Assembly: GCA_030066795.1 (NCBI GenBank)
Contig: JASJAW010000044.1
Coordinates: forward strand, 1 to 64,000
DNA length: 64,000 bases
Direction of reading: 5' to 3'
DNA from: Dinoroseobacter sp.
GTDB taxonomy: Bacteria > Pseudomonadota > Alphaproteobacteria > Rhodobacterales > Rhodobacteraceae
Shown here: positions 39,230-49,861 of the stretch, one piece after another
Layout of the letters: the number at the start of each line of letters is the position of its first letter
Numbering within the stretch: the stretch's first letter is position 1
Notes under the pieces: model-generated
Seen by the model: the letters and a program-made list of their open reading frames with translations, nothing else
What the model was told of the DNA's origin: nothing
Database searches by the model: none
Made by a program: the position numbers and the translations under genes

Positions 39230-40012
39230 TTAGTATACGTCGCCGTCTTCAACCCGTTTCGAGAACGCTGTTTCTTCTCCAGCGGCCAGTTTCTTGGCCT
39301 GATCTACCCATTCGTCACGGGTGGCCCTGCCCTTGAACCCGACAAGATTCTCGTCAACCCAAGCCACATCAGACGCCGACCAATTCGCAATCTGGCCGAA
39401 ATGAAAAAAGCCATGGGAGTTCAGAAGCTTCTCAAGCTTTGGCCCCACACCCTTGATTTTCTTCAAATCGTCGGCAGCGCCGCCATGCGGAGCATCGAGG
39501 CCAGCGGGCTTACCTTCCGGAACCGCCGGAGCGGCGGCCGGAGCCGCAGCAGGCTCAAAGCCATTGTCATATTTCCAGTCACCCTTGCGTGCGGCGAGTT
39601 CTGCCTCACCAGCGAGGGCCGGGCTCGGTTTCACTTTGGACGCGGCCTCAGCGGCAGGTGCGGGTGCGGGCGCGGCCTTTGCCGCTGGCGCCGGAGCGGG
39701 CTCTGGTGCGGGTGCGGCCGGCGCAGGCTTACTGGGTGCCGGTGCTCCGCCTTGGACGCGCGCCTGAGCCGCCGCCAGATCCGCCTGCAATTTGGCGCTG
39801 GCCTCCGCAGGTGTCGCTGCAGGTTTCGGCGTGGTACAGACTGCGAATGACAAAAAGCCTCCGACGACCAGCCATGCCAGAATGCCCATGAAGGCCCCCT
39901 GCAGGAAAGTCCATCCAACTACCATCAACCCTGCGGTTGTCAGAACCCCAAGCAGGATTCCAACGCCCCAGCACACTATTGCGCAGGTGTAATCAGCTTT
40001 TTGCGGTGCCAT
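39230..40012 (-). CDS. Membrane-anchored helix-hairpin-helix protein, paralog of the NuoE extension
   Basis: This 260-residue protein has two membrane segments (about 10-34 and 38-58), then a Pro/Ala linker (about 63-125) and a C-terminal domain. [18 protein letters not shown] (131-148) and [19 protein letters not shown] (181-199) with a GVGPKLE hairpin are almost identical to the end of NuoE next door. The fold is the COG3743-type H3TH domain, usually called DNA-binding. Its presence in a membrane protein of the nuo operon points to a protein-binding job instead; that is inference. Confidence 0.85.
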   Translation of the reverse strand: MAPQKADYTCAIVCWGVGILLGVLTTAGLMVVGWTFLQGAFMGILAWLVVGGFLSFAVCTTPKPAATPAEASAKLQADLAAAQARVQGGAPAPSKPAPAAPAPEPAPAPAAKAAPAPAPAAEAASKVKPSPALAGEAELAARKGDWKYDNGFEPAAAPAAAPAVPEGKPAGLDAPHGGAADDLKKIKGVGPKLEKLLNSHGFFHFGQIANWSASDVAWVDENLVGFKGRATRDEWVDQAKKLAAGEETAFSKRVEDGDVY

Positions 40013-40044
40013 GCCAAATCTCCCCGTTTCGTTAGGACCGTTGT

Positions 40045-41223
40045 TTAATCACCATGCCCTTTTGTAACGCGCGATGAAAACTCTGTCTCTCCCCCTGTTG
40101 CCAGTACTTTAGCCTGAGAAATCCACTCATCGCGGGAGGCACGGCCCTTAAAGCCTTCAAGGTTGTCATCGACCCAGGCAAGTTCAGCCGCGCTCCAGGC
40201 GGCGATCTGGTCGAAATGGTAGACGCCCATGGAATTCAACAACGTCTCCAGCTTCGGCCCGACACCTTTGATCCGCTTCAGGTCATCCGCGCCTTCCGCA
40301 CGCGCGGCGCTCAGCATAGCGGGCTTGTCCGCCACGGTCGTGGTCGTCCCTGCGTAGCGCCAGGTGCCCTTACGACTGGCCAGCTCGGCCTCCCCCGCCA
40401 GCGCGGCACTGGGTTGTACCTTCGTGGCAACGACAGTCTCGACTTGGGATGTGGCTTTCACGACGGCTGGCTCGGCGGGTTTGTTGGCGGGACGCCGCTC
40501 AGGGATCTCAGCGCCTGCGGGCAACCAAGGCGTCAGCAGCGGCACCTCGGACCCGTCAATGCGCTTAATCGTGTCCTGCAAATCGACTGCAAGGCGCACG
40601 GACGCGTTATAGGGGTCCTTGCCGGCTTCGTACTCAGTGAGACTGGTCAGGCCACCCAGCGGCTCGGACGCGTAGCGCCCGTTCTGCGGACCCGGCACCG
40701 GCACCTCGCCCGCCGCCATCTTGTCGATCAAGGCCGCGAAGCTTTCGGCGGTCAGATCCTCGTAATAGTCCTTGCCGATCTGCGCCATGGGGGCGTTCGC
40801 GCAGGAGCCGAGGCATTCCACCTCCTCCCAGCTGAACTTGCCATCCGGGCTCAGCTCATGGGCGTTCGGCGCGATCTTTTCCTTGCAGACCCCGATCAGG
40901 TCCTCGGCGCCGCAGATCATGCAGGAGGTCGTCCCGCACACCTGAATATGCGCAACAGACCCAACGGGTTGCAGCTGAAACATGAAGTAAAACGTCGCGA
41001 CTTCCAGTGCCCGGATATAGGCCAGATCGAGCATCTCGGCGACGTACTCGATCGCCGGACGGGTCAGCCAGCCCTCCTGTTCCTGTGCGCGCCAGAGGAT
41101 CGGAATGATCGCGCTGGCCTGACGGCCTTCGGGAAACTTGGTGATCTGCGCCTCTGCCCAGGCCTGGTTTTCCGGCGTGAAGGCGAAGCTGTCGGGTTGG
41201 TCTTGGTGAAGACGGCGGAGCAT
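40045..41223 (-). CDS. nuoE: NADH-quinone oxidoreductase subunit E with C-terminal HhH extension
   Basis: This 392-residue protein is far longer than a plain NuoE (around 160-240). Residues 1 to about 200 are the thioredoxin-like domain, with [2Fe-2S] ligands Cys96, Cys101, Cys137 and Cys141. A linker (about 205-268) leads to a domain at 269-392 with [18 protein letters not shown] (273-290) and [19 protein letters not shown] (313-331), repeated in the following gene. It passes electrons with NuoF. The extension is fused in frame, with no break. Confidence 0.94.
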   Translation of the reverse strand: MLRRLHQDQPDSFAFTPENQAWAEAQITKFPEGRQASAIIPILWRAQEQEGWLTRPAIEYVAEMLDLAYIRALEVATFYFMFQLQPVGSVAHIQVCGTTSCMICGAEDLIGVCKEKIAPNAHELSPDGKFSWEEVECLGSCANAPMAQIGKDYYEDLTAESFAALIDKMAAGEVPVPGPQNGRYASEPLGGLTSLTEYEAGKDPYNASVRLAVDLQDTIKRIDGSEVPLLTPWLPAGAEIPERRPANKPAEPAVVKATSQVETVVATKVQPSAALAGEAELASRKGTWRYAGTTTTVADKPAMLSAARAEGADDLKRIKGVGPKLETLLNSMGVYHFDQIAAWSAAELAWVDDNLEGFKGRASRDEWISQAKVLATGGETEFSSRVTKGHGD

Positions 41224-41306
41224 CCGTTACACCCTTTCGGTCTGGCCGAACGCGCGGACGCCTCCGGCAGGAGTATTTTTGCAAAGAAGAAACAGAGGCG
41301 CGTTCA

Positions 41307-42521
41307 TCACCGGTCAATCTCCCCGAACACAACGTCCATCGTGCCGATGATCGCCGAGACGTCGGCGAGCTGATGGCCCGAGGCGACGTGATCCATCGAT
41401 TGCAGATGCAGGAAGCCCGGCGCGCGCAGTTTCGCGCGGTAGGGTCGGTTCGAGCCATCGGCGACGAGGTAGACGCCGAACTCGCCCTTGGGCGCTTCGA
41501 CGGCTGCGTAGACCTCTCCCGCAGGCACGTGGAAGCCCTCGGTGTAGAGCTTGAAGTGATGGATCAGAGCTTCCATCGAGGTTTTCATGTCCGACCGCTT
41601 CGGCGGTGTGATCTTGCCGCGTGCGAGAACATCGCCCGGCGTTTCGCGCAACTTGGCAATCGCTTGCTGAATAATCGACAGACTCTCGCGCATCTCCGCC
41701 ATGCGACACAGGTAGCGATCGTAACAATCGCCGTTCTTGCCGACCGGGATCTTGAACTCAAACTCGTCGTAGCACTCGTAGGGCTGCGCGCGGCGCAGGT
41801 CCCACGCGAGGCCCGAGCCGCGTACCATCACGCCGGAATAGCCCCAGTCGAGGATCTCCTGCTCGGTGATGACACCGATATCGCAGTTGCGCTGCTTGAA
41901 GATGCGGTTCTCGGTCAGCAGGCCCTCGATATCGTCGAGGACCTCGGGAAACTCATGGCTCCACGCTTCGATGTCATCGAGCAGCGCATCAGGCAAGTCC
42001 TGATGCACCCCACCGGGGCGGAAATAGGCCGCGTGCAGCCGCGCACCACAGGCGCGTTCGTAGAACACCATGAGCTTTTCACGCTCTTCGAACCCCCAGA
42101 GCGGCGGGGTCAGCGCCCCCACATCCATCGCCTGAGTGGTCACGTTCAGCAGGTGGTTCAGGATGCGACCGATCTCGGAGTAAAGCACTCTGATCAGCGA
42201 GGCCCGGCGCGGCACTTCCACGCCCGTGAGCTTTTCAATCGCCAGACACCAGGCATGTTCCTGGTTCATCGGAGCCACGTAATCGAGCCGGTCGAAATAT
42301 GGCAAGTTCTGCAGATAGGTCCGGCTTTCCATCAGCTTCTCGGTCCCGCGGTGCAGAAGCCCGATATGCGGATCGCAGCGCTCTACAATCTCGCCGTCCA
42401 GCTCAAGAACCAACCGCAAAACACCATGTGCTGCCGGGTGTTGCGGCCCGAAGTTGATATTGAAGTTCCGGATCTTCTGTTCACCCGTCAGGGTATCTTC
42501 GAAATTCGTACCATCCATCAT
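41307..42521 (-). CDS. nuoD: NADH-quinone oxidoreductase subunit D
   Basis: This 404-residue subunit forms the quinone pocket. [21 protein letters not shown] (split at about residues 23-43) and [14 protein letters not shown] carry the conserved His and the loop near quinone; DVVFGEIDR ends the protein. The tyrosine that binds quinone lies in [10 protein letters not shown] sulfotransferase gene separates it from nuoC, with gaps of three bases on either side. Confidence 0.97.
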   Translation of the reverse strand: MMDGTNFEDTLTGEQKIRNFNINFGPQHPAAHGVLRLVLELDGEIVERCDPHIGLLHRGTEKLMESRTYLQNLPYFDRLDYVAPMNQEHAWCLAIEKLTGVEVPRRASLIRVLYSEIGRILNHLLNVTTQAMDVGALTPPLWGFEEREKLMVFYERACGARLHAAYFRPGGVHQDLPDALLDDIEAWSHEFPEVLDDIEGLLTENRIFKQRNCDIGVITEQEILDWGYSGVMVRGSGLAWDLRRAQPYECYDEFEFKIPVGKNGDCYDRYLCRMAEMRESLSIIQQAIAKLRETPGDVLARGKITPPKRSDMKTSMEALIHHFKLYTEGFHVPAGEVYAAVEAPKGEFGVYLVADGSNRPYRAKLRAPGFLHLQSMDHVASGHQLADVSAIIGTMDVVFGEIDR

Positions 42522-42524
42522 CGG

Positions 42525-43403
42525 TCAAACTCCAACAGTCTCGGAGCGCCAGCTCTTTGGCAGGCCTCCGAACATGGTGCGGACGTAGTCGTATTGCGGA
42601 GCGAGCTGCCCAGCGGCAATCGCCGTGCGTGTGGCATCCAGCGGAACCACAGTCCCCTCGTGAACGCGACGCTCCAGCGGGGCTGGATGCGGAGCCACCC
42701 CGAGAAAGCCGCAGATGCGATCAGCCGTGTCCTGGGAAAACAGGTCGTCATAGAACGCGATCAGGCGACCCTCAGCGGGCACGGCAGCGGTCAGGCGTTC
42801 CAGTGCGCCAACGTAATCACAGCGCTCAGAAACCGCGCGTTCCTTCCCCTCGGTCCAGCGATCGAAAATCCAGTTGGCGCGTTCCGCGATCTCTGCCTCG
42901 GATCCGCCTTTCCAGCCTGCCATCATACGAATATTGGACCAAAGCCGGTCTATCGGATCGCGTAATACATACAGAAAGCGGGTGACCGGGGCGAGGCCGG
43001 CCATCATTTTCAGGCGTGCTTCGGACAACAGCGCATAGGCCGGTGTGATATCGCCAACCACTTTCGCCCCTTTGCGGCCCTTCTTCAAAAAGGCGACATA
43101 CGCTTTGGCATTTTCTTCGCCTCGCCCGATGAGTCCGAGATAACGGTCAATTTCTTCAACATCGCGGCGCAGGCGCACCTGATCTTTTTCGGAGGCCGAT
43201 TTCATTCGGGCGCGATACGCCCCACGTTTTTCGCAAAGCTGGTCGATAGTTTCCATGACCCGGCCGTGGTCCAGAGCGTCGAAATAGTGAAGCTCCTTAT
43301 GGCGCCAAAGGTGCACTTCGGGGTGGCGTTCCAGATAGAACTGGAGCCAGCTGGTGCCTGCCTTGGTGGCCCCGATCCCGAAGAGAAGCGTCACATCAGC
43401 CAT
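42525..43403 (-). CDS. Sulfotransferase family protein inserted between nuoC and nuoD
   Basis: This 292-residue protein has the PAPS-binding loop GIGATKAGTSWLQFYLERHP (about residues 9-28) and the 3'-phosphate motif RDPIDRLWSNIRM (about 148-160). It therefore probably transfers sulfate from PAPS to an alcohol or amine; the acceptor is unknown. It lies three bases from nuoC and nuoD and shares their strand. NuoC and NuoD are fused in some bacteria, so an enzyme gene between them is unusual. It may be a passenger that uses the strong nuo promoter. Confidence 0.88.
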   Translation of the reverse strand: MADVTLLFGIGATKAGTSWLQFYLERHPEVHLWRHKELHYFDALDHGRVMETIDQLCEKRGAYRARMKSASEKDQVRLRRDVEEIDRYLGLIGRGEENAKAYVAFLKKGRKGAKVVGDITPAYALLSEARLKMMAGLAPVTRFLYVLRDPIDRLWSNIRMMAGWKGGSEAEIAERANWIFDRWTEGKERAVSERCDYVGALERLTAAVPAEGRLIAFYDDLFSQDTADRICGFLGVAPHPAPLERRVHEGTVVPLDATRTAIAAGQLAPQYDYVRTMFGGLPKSWRSETVGV

Positions 43404-43406
43404 GCG

Positions 43407-44030
43407 TCAGGCTTTCTCCCCCTCTGCGTCGGCATCACCCTTTTCATCACCGGGCAGGATGTACTCCGCGCCTTCCCATGGGCTCATGAAATCGAACTGG
43501 CGGTATTCCTGCACAAGCTTCACCGGCTCGTAAACCACGCGCTTCTTTTCCTCGTCATACCGCACTTCGGTATAGCCTGTGGTCGGGAAGTCCTTGCGCA
43601 AAGGATAGCCGCGGAACCCGTAATCGGTCAGGATGCGGCGCAGGTCCGGGTGCCCGGAGAACAGGATCCCGAACATGTCGAACACCTCGCGCTCGAACCA
43701 GTTGGCGGATGGGTGCTCGGACACGATAGAAGGCACCAGTTCGCTCTCCCGCACCTGTGTGCGAAGTCGAACACGGTGGTTCTGGTACATCGACAGGAAG
43801 TGGTACACCACATCGAAGCGTTGGACCCGCTCGGGATGATCGACGGCCGTTATGTCCACGAGGGTCGAAAACCCACAGCGCGGGTCGGATTTCAAAAAAC
43901 CCACGACCTCGACCAGAGAGTTGGGAACGACCTTCACCGTTAACTCACCGAAGGCAACTTCGGTCGAAACCACGCAGTCGGGGCGCTTGAACTCGATATA
44001 GGCGCCAAGCTCCTGAAGCGCTTCGCTCAT
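43407..44030 (-). CDS. nuoC: NADH-quinone oxidoreductase subunit C
   Basis: This 207-residue subunit has the family block [20 protein letters not shown] (about residues 69-88) and [20 protein letters not shown] (about 118-137), then [14 protein letters not shown]. The ATG at 44030 gives the normal length; longer upstream forms have no family match. The C-terminal 20 residues are acidic. It is 13 bp after nuoB. Confidence 0.96.
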   Translation of the reverse strand: MSEALQELGAYIEFKRPDCVVSTEVAFGELTVKVVPNSLVEVVGFLKSDPRCGFSTLVDITAVDHPERVQRFDVVYHFLSMYQNHRVRLRTQVRESELVPSIVSEHPSANWFEREVFDMFGILFSGHPDLRRILTDYGFRGYPLRKDFPTTGYTEVRYDEEKKRVVYEPVKLVQEYRQFDFMSPWEGAEYILPGDEKGDADAEGEKA

Positions 44031-44043
44031 CCGTAATCCTTTC

Positions 44044-44933
<890 letters not shown>

Positions 44934-45003
44934 CTGGGACTCCTTGCCTAGGGTCTGGCGCCACCCCGGCTTGATCGGGGGCTACGCAGGATCGTACGCG
45001 CGT

Positions 45004-45032
45004 GGTCTACCTTTGCACACAAGGCCGGTCAA
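45004..45032 (-). promoter_or_regulatory. Possible nuo operon promoter
   Basis: On the minus strand TTGACC (45027-45032) and TAGACC (45004-45009) are separated by 17 bases, giving a fair sigma-70-like match about 70 bp before the GTG start of nuoA. The -10 hexamer is weak. This is the only reasonable candidate I see in the 258-bp gap before nuoA. Confidence 0.35.
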
Positions 45033-45142
45033 CCAACCGCACTGCGGCAAACACGCTCTTCATCACAGAATTGTAAAGCCCTGCCCTGCCATCGCCAGCG
45101 GCGGGGTGACGCAGGCGAATTCCCAAATCGCGAAAAACACAA

Positions 45143-45170
45143 AGGCTGGCCTTTTGGTCCAGGCCAGCCT
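45143..45170 (-). terminator. Rho-independent terminator of the glycine-zipper gene
   Basis: A perfect 9-bp stem (AGGCTGGCC with GGCCAGCCT) around a 10-base loop lies 21 bp after the stop of the upstream minus-strand gene. On the minus strand it is followed by TTTGTGTTTTT. It separates that gene from the nuo operon. Confidence 0.8.
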
Positions 45171-45191
45171 CAAAAAGTATTGTCGTGCCGA

Positions 45192-45407
45192 TCAGTTCGT
45201 GGGCTGCTGTGCACCCACCTGCGCGCCAGCAGCGGCACCGAGCAAGGTAGCCGCCGTTCGGCCACTGCCGCTGCCGATCTGGTTTCCAGCCGCGGCGCCA
45301 ACCAGTGCGCCGGTTGCTGCGTTCACGTTCTGATTGTCGGAACAGGCCGCCAAAGCGCCCAAACCTACAAAGGCAACTGCGATAGTGATTGTGCGTGTCA
45401 AAGTCAT
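45192..45407 (-). CDS. Small glycine-zipper lipoprotein
   Basis: From ATG 45407 this gives a 71-residue protein with a lipoprotein signal (LGALAAC, Cys at about residue 22), so it is probably anchored in the outer membrane. The mature part has glycine-zipper repeats (ATGALVGAAAGNQIG, GRTAATLLGAAAGAQVG), which pack or insert into membranes. Such proteins are common envelope components of uncertain function. It is followed by a strong terminator. Confidence 0.8.
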   Translation of the reverse strand: MTLTRTITIAVAFVGLGALAACSDNQNVNAATGALVGAAAGNQIGSGSGRTAATLLGAAAGAQVGAQQPTN

Positions 45408-45517
45408 GGATACTGCCCCTCTCTGGTGTGTTGTGAGTATTGTCTCAGCCGTCAGTAAACCAACAACCTGTGCATCGCGCAAGCGATCGACTGTGAAACA
45501 AAGAGGGCCTCGTCACC

Positions 45518-46303
45518 TCACGCCCAAGGCGGCGGTTTCTTGCTGAAAAACGCATCAATTCCGGCCGCAGCCTCCTTATCCTCCCAGCGCGCAACCAAGG
45601 CCTGCACGGTTAAGTCGACCTGACGTGCGCTGGCGGTGGCGCCTAACTCCGCGACCAGCGCCTTGCCAGCAGCCACCGCCCCCGGAGCTGCGGACAGGTA
45701 TGGGGCAACCTCGGCCTCAATGGCAGCATCCAGCGCCTCCGGGGCGACAACCCTCGCCAAAAGGCCCAGCGCGACGGCCTCGTCCGCTCCAAAGAGGCGC
45801 CCGGAAAAGAACACGCGCCTTGCGCGCGCTGCGCCCATACGCGCAACGACATAGGGGCCGATCGTGGCAGGAATTAAGCCAAGTCGCACTTCCGTGAGGC
45901 CAAATTTGGCACCTGTGATCCCTATGGCGACATCGCACACCGACATGAGACCTATGCCACCGCCAAAGGCTTGGCCCTGCACACGTCCGATCAACGGCTT
46001 CGGCATCACATCCAATGCGCCCAGCATGTCAGCGAGCTTTCGGGCCTCGGCCGCGCGTGTGGGACCATCGGCCGTCATCTGGGCCCGCATCCAGGCGAGG
46101 TCGCCTCCGGCACAGAACGACCGCCCTGCCCCGGTCAAGACCACCACCCGCACACGTTCGTCAACGCCGAGAACCTCTGCCGCCTCGGACAGTTCCGCGA
46201 TCATCTGGGCAGACATGGCGTTGTGTTTGTCTTCCCGTGACAGGGTCAGTGTGGCCACTCCGCGGTCATCTATGCGGATCGCAATCGTTTCGAAAACCAT
46301 CAT
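45518..46303 (-). CDS. Enoyl-CoA hydratase family protein (probable methylglutaconyl-CoA hydratase)
   Basis: This 261-residue crotonase-fold enzyme has the oxyanion-hole block GAGRSFCAGGDLAWMRAQM (about residues 56-74) and GQAFGGGIGLMSVCDVAI (about 110-127). It overlaps hmgL by four bases. In leucine degradation the step between methylcrotonyl-CoA carboxylase and HMG-CoA lyase is hydration of 3-methylglutaconyl-CoA, so that role is the best reading; the sequence alone shows only the family. Confidence 0.87.
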   Translation of the reverse strand: MMVFETIAIRIDDRGVATLTLSREDKHNAMSAQMIAELSEAAEVLGVDERVRVVVLTGAGRSFCAGGDLAWMRAQMTADGPTRAAEARKLADMLGALDVMPKPLIGRVQGQAFGGGIGLMSVCDVAIGITGAKFGLTEVRLGLIPATIGPYVVARMGAARARRVFFSGRLFGADEAVALGLLARVVAPEALDAAIEAEVAPYLSAAPGAVAAGKALVAELGATASARQVDLTVQALVARWEDKEAAAGIDAFFSKKPPPWA

Positions 46304-47157
46304 GCGGTCCTCCGCAGTCTTCTGGCCATGTCGGCCGCCTCGGTAACGACCTCTGGCGCAAGCCCGGTCTCAAACCCCAAACTGTCCGCGTATTCCATCA
46401 CGGCTTCTGTTGCGACATTACCTGCGGCGCCCGGCGCATAAGGACATCCGCCAAGCCCGCCAACCGAGGCATCGAACACCCGCACGCCCGCTTCCAATGC
46501 AACGGCGATGTTCTCAAGCGCCCGACCAGAGGTGTCGTGGAAATGACCTGCGACCCTTTCCGCCGGGACGGCGGCCAGCACCGCGTCGAGCATCGCCGAC
46601 ACCGCCTCTGGCGTCCCACGTCCCAGCGTTTCGCCCAGAGACACCTCATAACACCCCATATCCGCCAGATGCGCAGCCACGCGCGCCACATCCGCGGGCG
46701 CAGTCGGTCCGTCAAACGGGCAGTCAGTTACACAGGAGACATAGCCCCGCACTGGCAGACCAGCCTCGGCCGCACCTTTCAGCACCGGAGCGAACCGCTC
46801 AAAGCTTTCCGCAATCGTGCAGTTGAGGTTGGCTTTAGAGAACCCTTCCGACGCGCTTACAAAGACAGCGATTTCATCCGGCTTGGCAGCGCGGGCCCGA
46901 TCCAGACCCTTTTCGTTCGGCACAAGCGCGGCATAGGACACGCCCGTTGCGCGCCGAATCCGGGCAAGCACCTCGGCCCCGTCGGCCATCTGCGGCACCC
47001 ATTTCGGACTCACGAAACTCGCCACTTCAATGCGGCGAAAGCCCGCTTCACTTAGCTTGTCGATTAACGCCACCTTGGCGTCCGTGGGGATGATCCGCGC
47101 TTCGTTCTGTAACCCGTCCCGCGGACCGACCTCGAAGATTTCCACGCGCTCGGTCAC
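46300..47157 (-). CDS. Hydroxymethylglutaryl-CoA lyase
   Basis: This 285-residue DRE-TIM lyase splits HMG-CoA to acetoacetate and acetyl-CoA, the last step of leucine degradation. EVGPRDGLQNE (about residues 7-17) carries the catalytic Arg and Asp, and GLGGCPYAPGAAGN (about 233-246) holds the conserved active-site Cys. It overlaps the hydratase and the GST genes by four bases each. The symbols hmgL, liuE and mvaB are all used for it. Confidence 0.94.
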   Translation of the reverse strand: MTERVEIFEVGPRDGLQNEARIIPTDAKVALIDKLSEAGFRRIEVASFVSPKWVPQMADGAEVLARIRRATGVSYAALVPNEKGLDRARAAKPDEIAVFVSASEGFSKANLNCTIAESFERFAPVLKGAAEAGLPVRGYVSCVTDCPFDGPTAPADVARVAAHLADMGCYEVSLGETLGRGTPEAVSAMLDAVLAAVPAERVAGHFHDTSGRALENIAVALEAGVRVFDASVGGLGGCPYAPGAAGNVATEAVMEYADSLGFETGLAPEVVTEAADMARRLRRTA

Positions 47158-47816
47158 TGCCAGTCCTGCCAGTCATAGAACGGTTTGGCATACAGGCCTT
47201 TTCCGGGCTCTGGCAGGGAAGCTTGAAACGCCGGGCGCGCCTCCATCCGTGCGTACCAGTCCGCCAAACCGGGATAGCTTTCCAGCGTCAGGAAGTGGCG
47301 CCCCATATAGATCGCCTGTCCCAACCCGACATCACACGCCGTGAACCCACCGGGCAGCACGAACCCGCTCCCGCTAAGGGCCAGTTGGTCCTGCACAGCG
47401 CCGTAACACTTCGCAAGCCGCTTGGTCTCCAGTTTCATGATGACAGGCGAACGCATCTCGTCCTTGAAGAGCATAACATGTTGCTGCGTAAGCGCAGCCA
47501 CATGCACGCTGAGCGTTTCCGCAAAATGCAGCCACGTGAGCCAATCAATCCGCTCGGGGTGGTCGGGCGAGCGACCCAAGTCATCTGGCGAAAAGCGTTC
47601 GCACAGCACTTCGGCAATGGCGCCGGTTTCAAACATGACAGCATCGCCGATCTCCAACGCGGGCACGCGCCCGATCGGAGATTTCTGCAAATAAGCCTCC
47701 GACTGGAGTGACCCGTCAAATGAATAGGTTACCAAGTCGAATTCGACGCCCAGTTCGGTCAGCAGCCAAAGCGTGCGCATCGACCGGGTCTGCGGCGAAT
47801 GGTGCAGCCGGATCAT
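47154..47816 (-). CDS. Glutathione S-transferase family protein inside the leucine cluster
   Basis: This 220-residue protein has the GST N-terminal thioredoxin-like domain (HHSPQTRSMRTLWLLTELGV at about residues 5-24; GRVPALEIGD at 53-62) and an all-helical C-terminal domain. GSTs join glutathione to electrophiles; the substrate here is not known. It sits between mccA and hmgL with four-base overlaps on both sides, so it is made together with enzymes that handle unsaturated acyl-CoAs. Confidence 0.87.
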   Translation of the reverse strand: MIRLHHSPQTRSMRTLWLLTELGVEFDLVTYSFDGSLQSEAYLQKSPIGRVPALEIGDAVMFETGAIAEVLCERFSPDDLGRSPDHPERIDWLTWLHFAETLSVHVAALTQQHVMLFKDEMRSPVIMKLETKRLAKCYGAVQDQLALSGSGFVLPGGFTACDVGLGQAIYMGRHFLTLESYPGLADWYARMEARPAFQASLPEPGKGLYAKPFYDWQDWQ

Positions 47817-49762
47817 GCGGCAACCTCATCAGGATCTTCGAGGCGGATCAGCGCTGCTCCGGCCTCCACCTGTGCACCGTCGGTGACAAAAACCTCCGCT
47901 ACGATTCCGTCTCGCACCGCGCTTAAGGTGTGCTCCATTTTCATCGCCTCCAGCACCGCCAGGCGCGCTCCGGCCTCGACCGCCGCGCCCTGCGCCACGA
48001 AGACAGCCTTCACAAGACCGGGCATCGGGGCTTCGACAAGATTTCCTCCGCCGCTCGCGGTTCCTTCCCGCGCAAGCGGGTCGGGCTGGGTGAAATGATA
48101 TCCGTTTCCCCAGAACACACTGAGGCCCGCCGCATGCTGCACCACCTGCGCCGAAACTGGAGCTCCGTCGACACGCCAACCGGCCTCGGAGGTCTCGACG
48201 CTGTGCGCCACGTCACTAAGCAGAACGTTCCCCTGCCCGGGACCAGTATGCGCAACCCGCGCTGCGATCAGCTCGCCGGCGTGGAGGAGTGGGATATCCT
48301 GCGCGAGCGGCGCCCAGAGGCTGAAGCCTTGCGTTGGCACACGCGCATCAATCCCGGCCGCGGCAGCGGCCGCGAGCGCCAGCGTGCGCGTGCAGGGCCT
48401 AGGATCGACGACCAGCGCCTCCAGATCACGCCCGATCAACCCGGTGTCCACCTGCCCCGCCACAAACCCCTCGTGCCGTGCAAGCGCACGCAAAAAAGCC
48501 AGGTTGGTGACACTGCCCGCAACTTCGGTTCTGCTTAAGCCGCGTTCCAGTTTGCGCAAAGCGGCTGCACGCGTAGGGCCATGTACAATAAGCTTTGCGA
48601 TCATCGGATCGTACCAGGGTGAAATCGTATCACCGGTACGCACGCCAGTATCGGCGCGCGCATCTTCAGGGAACCGCAAATGTGCCAGCGTCCCGGTCGC
48701 AGGCAGGAAGCCTTTCGGCACATCCTCGGCATAGATCCGAGCCTCCAACGCGTGACCTGATACAGACAAATCATCTTGCGCCGCAGGCAAAGGCTCGCCC
48801 GCGGCAACTCGGATCTGCCACTCGACAAGATCGACGGCAGTGATGGCTTCGGTCACAGGATGCTCGACCTGTAGGCGCGTGTTCATCTCCATGAACCAGA
48901 ACCGGTCCGGACGCAGCCCGTTGCTCGCATCAACGATGAACTCGACCGTGCCGGCCCCCTTGTACCCGATCGCCTCGGCCGCACGCACCGCCGCATCGCC
49001 CATTGCGGCCCGCATTTCGTCTGTCATGCCCGGCGCAGGCGCCTCTTCAATGACCTTTTGATGGCGGCGCTGGAGAGAACAGTCGCGCTCGAAGAGATGC
49101 ACCGCGCGCGCGCCGTCGCCGAAGACCTGCACCTCGATATGGCGCGGCGTGTCGATGAATTTCTCGATCAGGACGGCGTCATTGCCAAACGCGCCCAGTG
49201 CTTCAGATTTCGCCGCTTCAAATGCGGAAACGAAGGCATCGGGCGACTCCACAAGACGCATACCCTTGCCGCCGCCACCGGCAACCGCCTTGATCAAAAC
49301 CGGATAGCCGATCTTCGCAGCCTCCACCTCCAGATGTCCCGGGTCCTGATCATCCCCTTGATAGCCGGGCACGACAGGCACTCCAGCCTCGGCCATCAGG
49401 GCCTTGGCGGCGTCCTTCAGACCCATCGCCCGGATGGCCTCTGCCGACGGACCGATGAAATCCAGACCTGCGGCGACGACCGCGTCGACGAAGTCAGGAT
49501 TTTCGGACAGGAACCCGTATCCCGGATGGATCGCCTGCGCACCCGTGGCCTGCGCGGCAGCAACAATAGCGTCGCCCTTCAAATAGCTCTCGGCTGGGGC
49601 TGCACCGCCCAGCGCGACAGCCTCATCTGCCATCTCGACATGGCGCGCCTGCGCATCCGGCTTGGAGAAAACAGCGACTGTTCGCACTCCCATCCGGCGC
49701 GCTGTCTCGATCACGCGGCACGCAATTTCCCCCCGGTTCGCGATCAGGATTTTGTCAAACAT
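47813..49762 (-). CDS. mccA: Methylcrotonyl-CoA carboxylase biotin-containing subunit
   Basis: This 649-residue subunit (also liuD) has an N-terminal biotin carboxylase domain (LIANRGEIACRVIETARRMG at residues 5-24, GGGGKGMRLV near 163) and a C-terminal biotinyl domain with the EAMKMEH acceptor motif (about 610-616). Together with mccB it carboxylates 3-methylcrotonyl-CoA in leucine degradation. ATG 49762 is chosen over a GTG at 49771. BirA and BioY of this window would supply its biotin. The carboxylase partner gene makes the assignment firmer. Confidence 0.9.
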   Translation of the reverse strand: MFDKILIANRGEIACRVIETARRMGVRTVAVFSKPDAQARHVEMADEAVALGGAAPAESYLKGDAIVAAAQATGAQAIHPGYGFLSENPDFVDAVVAAGLDFIGPSAEAIRAMGLKDAAKALMAEAGVPVVPGYQGDDQDPGHLEVEAAKIGYPVLIKAVAGGGGKGMRLVESPDAFVSAFEAAKSEALGAFGNDAVLIEKFIDTPRHIEVQVFGDGARAVHLFERDCSLQRRHQKVIEEAPAPGMTDEMRAAMGDAAVRAAEAIGYKGAGTVEFIVDASNGLRPDRFWFMEMNTRLQVEHPVTEAITAVDLVEWQIRVAAGEPLPAAQDDLSVSGHALEARIYAEDVPKGFLPATGTLAHLRFPEDARADTGVRTGDTISPWYDPMIAKLIVHGPTRAAALRKLERGLSRTEVAGSVTNLAFLRALARHEGFVAGQVDTGLIGRDLEALVVDPRPCTRTLALAAAAAAGIDARVPTQGFSLWAPLAQDIPLLHAGELIAARVAHTGPGQGNVLLSDVAHSVETSEAGWRVDGAPVSAQVVQHAAGLSVFWGNGYHFTQPDPLAREGTASGGGNLVEAPMPGLVKAVFVAQGAAVEAGARLAVLEAMKMEHTLSAVRDGIVAEVFVTDGAQVEAGAALIRLEDPDEVAA

Positions 49763-49861
49763 CGCCCCCACTCAAGTCCGCTGCATATTCTTCTTTGCAA
49801 TAGCTCTTACGCCTCGGTGCCGGCCAATTGGCCCATTGTTGGCGCGGTGAAAAAACAGACA

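Noticed and set aside
37819..39336. Open frame of 505 codons on the plus strand across nuoF
   Set aside because: It is the mirror of nuoF codon bias. The translation has no known motif and cuts across three well-supported genes.
39630..39790. Pro/Ala-rich repeat in the membrane HhH gene as a DNA tandem repeat
   Set aside because: The repeat is irregular at DNA level and is explained as a flexible linker in the protein.
41373..42965. Open frame of 530 codons on the plus strand across nuoD and the sulfotransferase
   Set aside because: Antisense to nuoD with its full set of motifs; no independent start signal or family match.
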